This document shows, one piece after another, positions 59,400-64,000 of a stretch of 64,000 bases of DNA. Origin of the DNA: Lactarius indigo (taxonomy: Eukaryota > Basidiomycota > Agaricomycetes > Russulales > Russulaceae); contig JAFKAC010000007.1 in NCBI GenBank assembly GCA_025766275.1, forward strand, positions 2,294,001 to 2,358,000, given 5' to 3'. The first letter of the stretch is position 1. Each line of letters begins with the position of its first letter. Below the pieces are notes generated by a model. That model was given only the letters and a program-made list of their open reading frames with translations, made no database searches and was not told the origin of the DNA. Both the position numbers and the translations under genes were made by a program.

Positions 59400-60177
59400 A
59401 GACTGATTTGCGCACCTGCTCCCTGCCCCCAAGAAGCGAATCGCACCTTGCGCACGTCGACCAAGTCCCCTGCACTGCTGCCGCCCCGATCCTGTTTCGA
59501 CTTTTTAAATGGCGAACCACCGGGCGTGCCATTTCTTACTTGTTTGATGAGATTCGCATCTTCTGCGCGTCGACGGACTTTTCAATCGATTCGAGCTAGG
59601 GGCGAAGTGGCACTGTATAAATATAATCGGAGGTGAAGTAGTGAGCACGTGAGAGTAAGGCGGGAGGCGTACGGTACCTTACATTTCACCTGGCCTAGCT
59701 TTTCTCGCCATCGAGCACGCGGCCGAACTTGCCCAGGTTCATCGTGCTCATATGTGTCGTAGCGAGAGTGTGATCAACATACCGCTTACAGTTGACCTGA
59801 GGGCCAGTGGCCATCGCCGTCGTCCACCCCTGCTCGCCGGGACGGGGTTCCACATGCGCTGGGGCTCGTTCTTCACCATGCACTCCTTCCACTCTGCCCG
59901 TGCCTCCTTGGATGGGTCATATCCCACATCTAGTAGAAGCCAACCCAACGTTGTCGTGACATTTCAGCTCCTGCCCGGCAAACACAAAAAAAGGGGACGC
60001 ACCAGTGTTGGCAGGCACCTCGTGCAGCTATTGTGTCTCTTCGTCCCTGTTCTTCCCTTTCCATCCCTAGCATGGTACCCACGCCTGGCGTTCGTCATCC
60101 CAGACTTTTTTGTCCTGCTGCTTCAGGTTGATGCCCTTCTCGCGCGCGAACAGTTGTGTTACGATTTTTGGACTCAT
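59400..60177 (-). pseudogene. RRS1-like ribosome-biogenesis pseudogene
   Basis: The minus strand from ATG 60175-60177 reads KIVTQLFAREKGINLKQQDK, KVWDDERQAWVPC, stop (60067-60069), GWKGKNRDEETQ, stop (60028-60030), LHEVPANTG. After a break come GYDPSKEARAEWKECMVKNE, QRMWNPVPASRGG, ATGPQVNCKRYVDHTLATTH and STMNLGKFGRVLDGEK. Farther on AAAVQGTWSTCARC remains in shifted frames. The order matches Rrs1 proteins: FAxxKGIxxKKR, VWDExxxxWVPRWGYK, ExxWLxEVPxNADP, KERVAKNExQRxRN, then TxSxGKFDRxLxGEK. Both stops replace the expected Trp, and several expected Arg are Cys, Trp or His. It lacks the N-terminal third and lies just upstream of a Ty3/gypsy element. Rrs1 works in 60S ribosome assembly; this copy cannot. 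Confidence 0.6.
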
Positions 60178-60199
60178 TCGTTTCTTTCTTCCATTTACT

Positions 60200-60709
60200 T
60201 CTCACCACTCACATTACGAGCCCTGTATGACTACGCGGACTATACGATTACCCGGTTCCTATCACGCGCTCTGCTTATCGTCGTTATCTTTCGATAAAGC
60301 TCGACATGTGCTAGTTTCCGTTTACTTTTCACTCACGCACGGACCCGCGTGATTTCCCTTTGTTCTCATTATGTCTCACCTTTGTTCTTCGATAAGGAAC
60401 TACCCTTACGCCCATTCCACAGACTCGACGTATTTAAACCTAGTGCTACCTAGCTTGTACGGTAGACTAGACTTCCTGTGTAATACTACACTCGTCTACG
60501 CAAAAGTCTCCCGACCCTCGACCTCGCTAGACCTTCGAGTCTTAGCCTTCCTCTACAGTCCAAGTGACACGCGTCCTTGTGACTCTTGTGCACCATCTCT
60601 ACTGAAGTCAAGCCTTTGAGCTCTGACTACCGAACGATTGACTGACTTAAGTACAGGTCGTACTTAACGCCCCTGTAGTGGCGTTACATTAAGTCTAGTC
60701 TCCATCACC
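60200..60709 (+). mobile_element. probable 5' LTR/leader of the Ty3/gypsy element
   Basis: Noncoding stretch between the RRS1-like relic and gag. It includes a TATA-like GTATTTAAACC near 60430 and a perfect 8-bp-stem hairpin at 60647-60667 shortly before gag. Exact LTR ends cannot be set because the 3' LTR is outside the window. Confidence 0.45.
60647..60667 (+). other. 8-bp stem, 5-nt loop hairpin in the retrotransposon leader
   Basis: TTAAGTAC, loop AGGTC, GTACTTAA: a perfect inverted repeat about 45 nt upstream of the gag start. In the leader RNA it could mark the LTR end, a primer-binding region or a packaging/dimerisation element; none of these is shown. Confidence 0.5.
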
Positions 60710-62353
60710 GTGGCTCTCACCAGCCGAAGCCGAACGCAATTCGTCAAGGAGTACCTGGAGCGACACCCCCACGACGACCTAAGACCATCCATCAAGGGAA
60801 CCGCTCTTTGGAGAAACACCCCGCACGACGAAGGATATTACGTCTACGATCCCGATAAACTCTCGTACGAACCCATCGAATACATCGAAGATCAGCATAT
60901 CTGGGCCTACATTGCCTACTCCGATACAAAGCATTCCTGGTATTCATACAAACCCGTCCCCGCGCATCTTGGACTAGGACCAGGAAAAGGACAAATCAGT
61001 GCCATCGACGCAGATTCAGACGTTGAAGAACCATCCTCTGAACCCGACCTAGACAACCCTACCCTCACACCAACCATCCAGCGACCAGTCGACTTCGCAT
61101 CGTATGCCAACATGTCCACTACCCAACTCTCCACCACCCTCACCTCCTCACAACCAACCGCAGGCTCCTCGACAGCGAATCCTGCAAGTAGTGGAGGACA
61201 TCTTGTGGGAGGAAGTATGCCGACAAGCGGAGGAGGCGCTGCGGGAAGCGCAGGAGGCCATCATGGAGGCGGTGCGCCTGGAGGTGGAGGCGGTGCGCCT
61301 GGAGGTGGAGGCGGTGCGCCTGGAGGCGGAGGCGGCGCGCCTGGAGGTGGAGGCGGCGGAGCAGTCGCTGGCCCTCCCCAACCAAACGGACGCCTCGGGG
61401 GAAACCCTCCACCAGAATTCACGGGAGATCGGGAAACTAGCCGAGCCTTCCTCAACGCATTCGCCCTCTACCGAGGGATGAACCCAAATGTTCAGCAATT
61501 GACCCTCCCGTACTCGCGAGCCATGACGCTCCTATCCTATATTAGAGGGCCACTCGTTGACGACTGGGTGGAAGAACAGATACAATGGTTGGCTGACCAG
61601 CTGGTAGGAGGCGTAGCCATGAACTCCGAAAATCTCTGGAACACAATCGAAACGCGCTTTATCCAAGCGTATACCGATACGACACAACAACAAAAGGCCC
61701 GCCATGCCATCCAAAACCTGCGGATGGATAAAGAAGACATCGACACTTACATAGCCAAGTTCTCTAACCTGGCAAACAAAGCGGGGTACAACAAAGACGA
61801 GGCCACGACCCTAGAAATCTTCCAAAAGGGCCTCCCAAACGCACTGGTCATAAACGCAATCAAATTCCATCACCCCGTAGATTGGGACGACTGGAAGACG
61901 GCAGTCACACTCCAACAAGCGGAGTATCTCCTCCTTAAAGATAGGCTTACCAAGGGAAGAACGGACAAAAAGGGAGGAGCCTCCCGCGACCAGTGGCTAA
62001 ACGCCCTCAACAAATCAAAAGATCCAAATGCGATGGACGTCGGCCGAACTCGCGCTAGGGCAGCAATGACAGAAGACGAGAAGAAACAACTTCAGAAAGA
62101 AGGAAGATGTTTCAGATGCCGAGGACAGGGGCATATCTCTAGATTTTGTCCCCAGAAACCAGCGACTACGGCCAAAGTTGCAAGCACGAGCGAGCCCACC
62201 ACCGCTACCATTTCAATGACCGCGTCACGCCCCCTCTCTAACGAGGAGCAAGCCGACGCCCAGGTAGCAGCCCTATTCGCCCAAACCCCCGAAGTGCGGG
62301 AACTTATGGTAGACAAACTCTTCGGACAAAAGAAGGATTTTCTGAATGCTTGA
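60710..62353 (+). CDS. gag: Gag of a Ty3/gypsy retrotransposon
   Basis: The frame opens GTG-GCT in the context CACCGTGG (residues ALTSRSRTQFVKEYLERHP). The context is optimal for initiation if the G were A, so the start codon may have mutated; the next in-frame ATG is at about residue 134. A Gly-rich repeat region (GGGGGAP units) precedes the capsid-like helical domain (FTGDRETSRAFLNAFALYRG, ENLWNTIETRFIQAYTDTTQ, DIDTYIAKFSNLANKAGYNK). The zinc knuckle CFRCRGQGHISRFC has the C-x2-C-x4-H-x4-C spacing. The frame ends with TGA at 62351-62353. Gag forms the virus-like particle and binds element RNA. The pol frame lies in the -1 frame and overlaps the gag end, as in many Ty3/gypsy elements. Confidence 0.9.
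   Translation: MALTSRSRTQFVKEYLERHPHDDLRPSIKGTALWRNTPHDEGYYVYDPDKLSYEPIEYIEDQHIWAYIAYSDTKHSWYSYKPVPAHLGLGPGKGQISAIDADSDVEEPSSEPDLDNPTLTPTIQRPVDFASYANMSTTQLSTTLTSSQPTAGSSTANPASSGGHLVGGSMPTSGGGAAGSAGGHHGGGAPGGGGGAPGGGGGAPGGGGGAPGGGGGGAVAGPPQPNGRLGGNPPPEFTGDRETSRAFLNAFALYRGMNPNVQQLTLPYSRAMTLLSYIRGPLVDDWVEEQIQWLADQLVGGVAMNSENLWNTIETRFIQAYTDTTQQQKARHAIQNLRMDKEDIDTYIAKFSNLANKAGYNKDEATTLEIFQKGLPNALVINAIKFHHPVDWDDWKTAVTLQQAEYLLLKDRLTKGRTDKKGGASRDQWLNALNKSKDPNAMDVGRTRARAAMTEDEKKQLQKEGRCFRCRGQGHISRFCPQKPATTAKVASTSEPTTATISMTASRPLSNEEQADAQVAALFAQTPEVRELMVDKLFGQKKDFLNA
61264..61372 (+). repeat. 21-nt tandem repeat encoding GGGGGAP in gag
   Basis: About four units of GGTGCGCCTGGAGGTGGAGGC-type sequence (unit 21 nt) encode a flexible Gly/Ala/Pro linker. 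Units differ by only one or two third-position changes, so the array is young and likely variable in copy number. Confidence 0.75.
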
Positions 62354-64000
62354 ACCCGGCGGCCTGGGCTAGAGCACTTAAACTTAACGTGTACAATAGC
62401 AGATTCCGATCCATGCGAATTCCAGTACTTTTCAAATCTGCACACGCGACGGCCGAACGAAACGTTTTGGTAGACTCAGGAGCAACCGATAACTTTATTA
62501 GCGCAAACCTCCTGAAGAGGCTTAAAATAGCCTGGCTACCTACAGAACGTTCCATCAAGATCTGGAACGTAGACGGAACTCATAATCAAGGAGGAGAGAT
62601 CACATCCTTTACCGACCTCACTGTCAAAACCGGGGGAAAAACCCAGAATCTCCGATTCCTTATCACCGATCTAGGCAACGACGAAGTCATACTGGGATAC
62701 CCCTGGTTCACGGCATTCGAGCCCAAATTCCACTGGCGCGACGCCACCCTAGACGAGGAATTCCAACCTGTAGTCATCACCAGCCTACATTTGTCCGACG
62801 AAGCCATGCCTCTCGAAGCAACTATTAAGGCATTGGAGACGTATCAACTGGACGAATCAGCTTGGGAACAACTACAAGGAGAAGACGAACCTCACATTCG
62901 GTTGAGGAAAACGACGACAGCATCCGAATTGGCACAACAAGAAGCAGCCAAAAAACCTCAGAAAACCTTCGAGGAAATGGTCCCGAAAGAATACCAAAGG
63001 CATCAGAAGGTCTTCAGCGAAGAAGCATCTCAACGCTTCCCACCTTCACGTCCATGGGATCACGCCATAGATCTAGTCCCGAATGCCCCGGAGACGATGG
63101 ATTGCAAAGTATACCCACTCACAATTCCAGAAAACGAAAAATTAACGGAATTCGTAACCGAACACCTGGAAAAGAAGTACATTCAGCCGTCCAAATCCCC
63201 TTACGCCTCCCCCTTCTTCTTCATCAAAAAAAAGGATGGGAAACTACGCCCAGTACAGGACTACCGCCGCCTCAATGAATTAACCATAAAGAACCACTAT
63301 CCCCTCCCCTTGATCCCCGAGCTTATCGACAAGATCCGAGGCGCAAGGCTTTATTCAAAACTCGATATCCGGTGGGGATACAATAACGTCCGAATCAAAC
63401 AAGGGGACGAATGGAAGGCGGCGTTCAAAACAAATCAAGGATTATTCGAACCACGAGTCATGTTCTTCGGCCTCACAAACTCCCCCAGTACATTCCAGGC
63501 AATGATGGACACCATCTTTCGGGAATTGGTGCTAACGGGCGAGGTGATTGTCTACATGGATGACATTCTGATCGCGACCGCGGACAACCGCGCCCATCAT
63601 AGGGCGGTACTGCATCAGGTCCTTGACCTCTGTGACAAAAACGATCTGTACATTAAACCAGAAAAATGCGTGTTCGAAGTCTACGAGGTCGAATATCTAG
63701 GACTAATCATCGGACACGGACGATTACGGATGGACCCAGTGAAAGTCCAAGGCGTTCGAGAATGGAAGGCGCCAACATCCCTGAAAGAAGTACGGGCTTT
63801 CTTGGGATTCTGCAACTTTTATCGACGATTCATACGGGGATTCTCTACGATAGCAAGACCCCTTCACGACCTCACAAAGAAAGACACCCCGTGGGAGTGG
63901 ACGGAAAGCCGACAGAAAGCGTTCGATACCATCAAAGAACGAATCAGCTCGGAACCAGTCCTATTGTTCCCAAAACTGGATCAACCTTTCGAAATCGAAG
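62354..64000 (+). CDS. pol: Pol of a Ty3/gypsy retrotransposon (protease-RT, runs off right edge)
   Basis: In the -1 frame relative to gag and open through the gag stop, the sequence reads KEGFSECLNPAAWARALKLN. The protease block is LVDSGATDNFISANLLKRLK, with the catalytic DSGA-type motif. RT follows: YASPFFFIKKKDGKLRPVQD, YRRLNELTIKNHYPLPLIPE, YSKLDIRWGYNNVRIKQGDE, LTNSPSTFQAMMDTIF, and VIVYMDDILIA (YMDD active site). Then come EYLGLIIGHG, VRAFLGFCNFYRRFIRGFS and the start of RNase H (KAFDTIKERISSEPVLLFPK). The order protease, RT, RNase H identifies Ty3/gypsy (Metaviridae-type). The integrase and 3' LTR must lie to the right. No stop interrupts the frame from 62354 to 64000, so the element may be young. 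An ATG at 62414 could start a separate Pol, but a -1 frameshift from gag is more usual. Confidence 0.9.

Overview
The window is genomic DNA of a filamentous basidiomycete, most likely an Agaricomycete. Genes are split by many short introns of about 50-60 bp with GTRNGT donors and CTAAC/CTRAY branch points. The gene content is fungal: CFEM secreted proteins, a KUP/HAK potassium transporter, a BBE-type FAD oxidase, lineage-expanded F-box proteins, a G-alpha subunit and a Ty3/gypsy retrotransposon. CDS coordinates below span first start to last stop and include introns; exon joins were worked out by hand.

Layout. 1-8.6 kb (minus strand): three head-to-tail copies of a long hormone-sensitive-lipase-like alpha/beta hydrolase, the first cut by the window edge. 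9.3-11.6 kb: two tandem CFEM/GPI proteins. 12.4-15.6 kb (minus): KUP/HAK potassium transporter with one apparent frameshift near its 3' end. 15.6-19.9 kb: gene-poor, with a decayed F-box relic. 19.9-22.0 kb: secreted FAD-linked oxidase, followed by an intron-containing tRNA-Ala(AGC). 23.3-25.0 kb: an NTF2-like small protein and an unknown two-exon protein. 25.0-28.0 kb: no gene recognised. 28.0-32.2 kb: three more CFEM proteins, two of them on a roughly 1.4 kb tandem duplication. 32.2-35.9 kb: no gene seen. 35.9-37.6 kb (minus): heterotrimeric G-alpha. 39.3-42.0 kb (minus): RhoGAP protein. 43.2-46.4 kb: two tandem F-box genes, possibly spliced into one double-F-box, zinc-finger protein. 47.9-51.4 kb: importin beta (Kap121/IPO5 type). 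51.7-58.1 kb: UDP-glucose:glycoprotein glucosyltransferase (UGGT) ending in RDEL. 59.4-60.2 kb (minus): a decayed RRS1-like ribosome-biogenesis pseudogene. 60.3-64.0 kb: the 5' part of a Ty3/gypsy element (leader, gag, protease, reverse transcriptase), running off the right edge.

The housekeeping genes (G-alpha, RhoGAP, importin, UGGT) lie among expanded accessory families: hydrolase triplet, five CFEM proteins and F-box genes. The most striking anomalies are two. A cluster of mostly one-base insertions is confined to about 50.55-53.4 kb and breaks the 3' end of the importin and the 5' half of UGGT. The tandem F-box pair can be joined in frame by a 52-nt intron with a perfect branch point. 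I did not find a clearly new multi-gene system.
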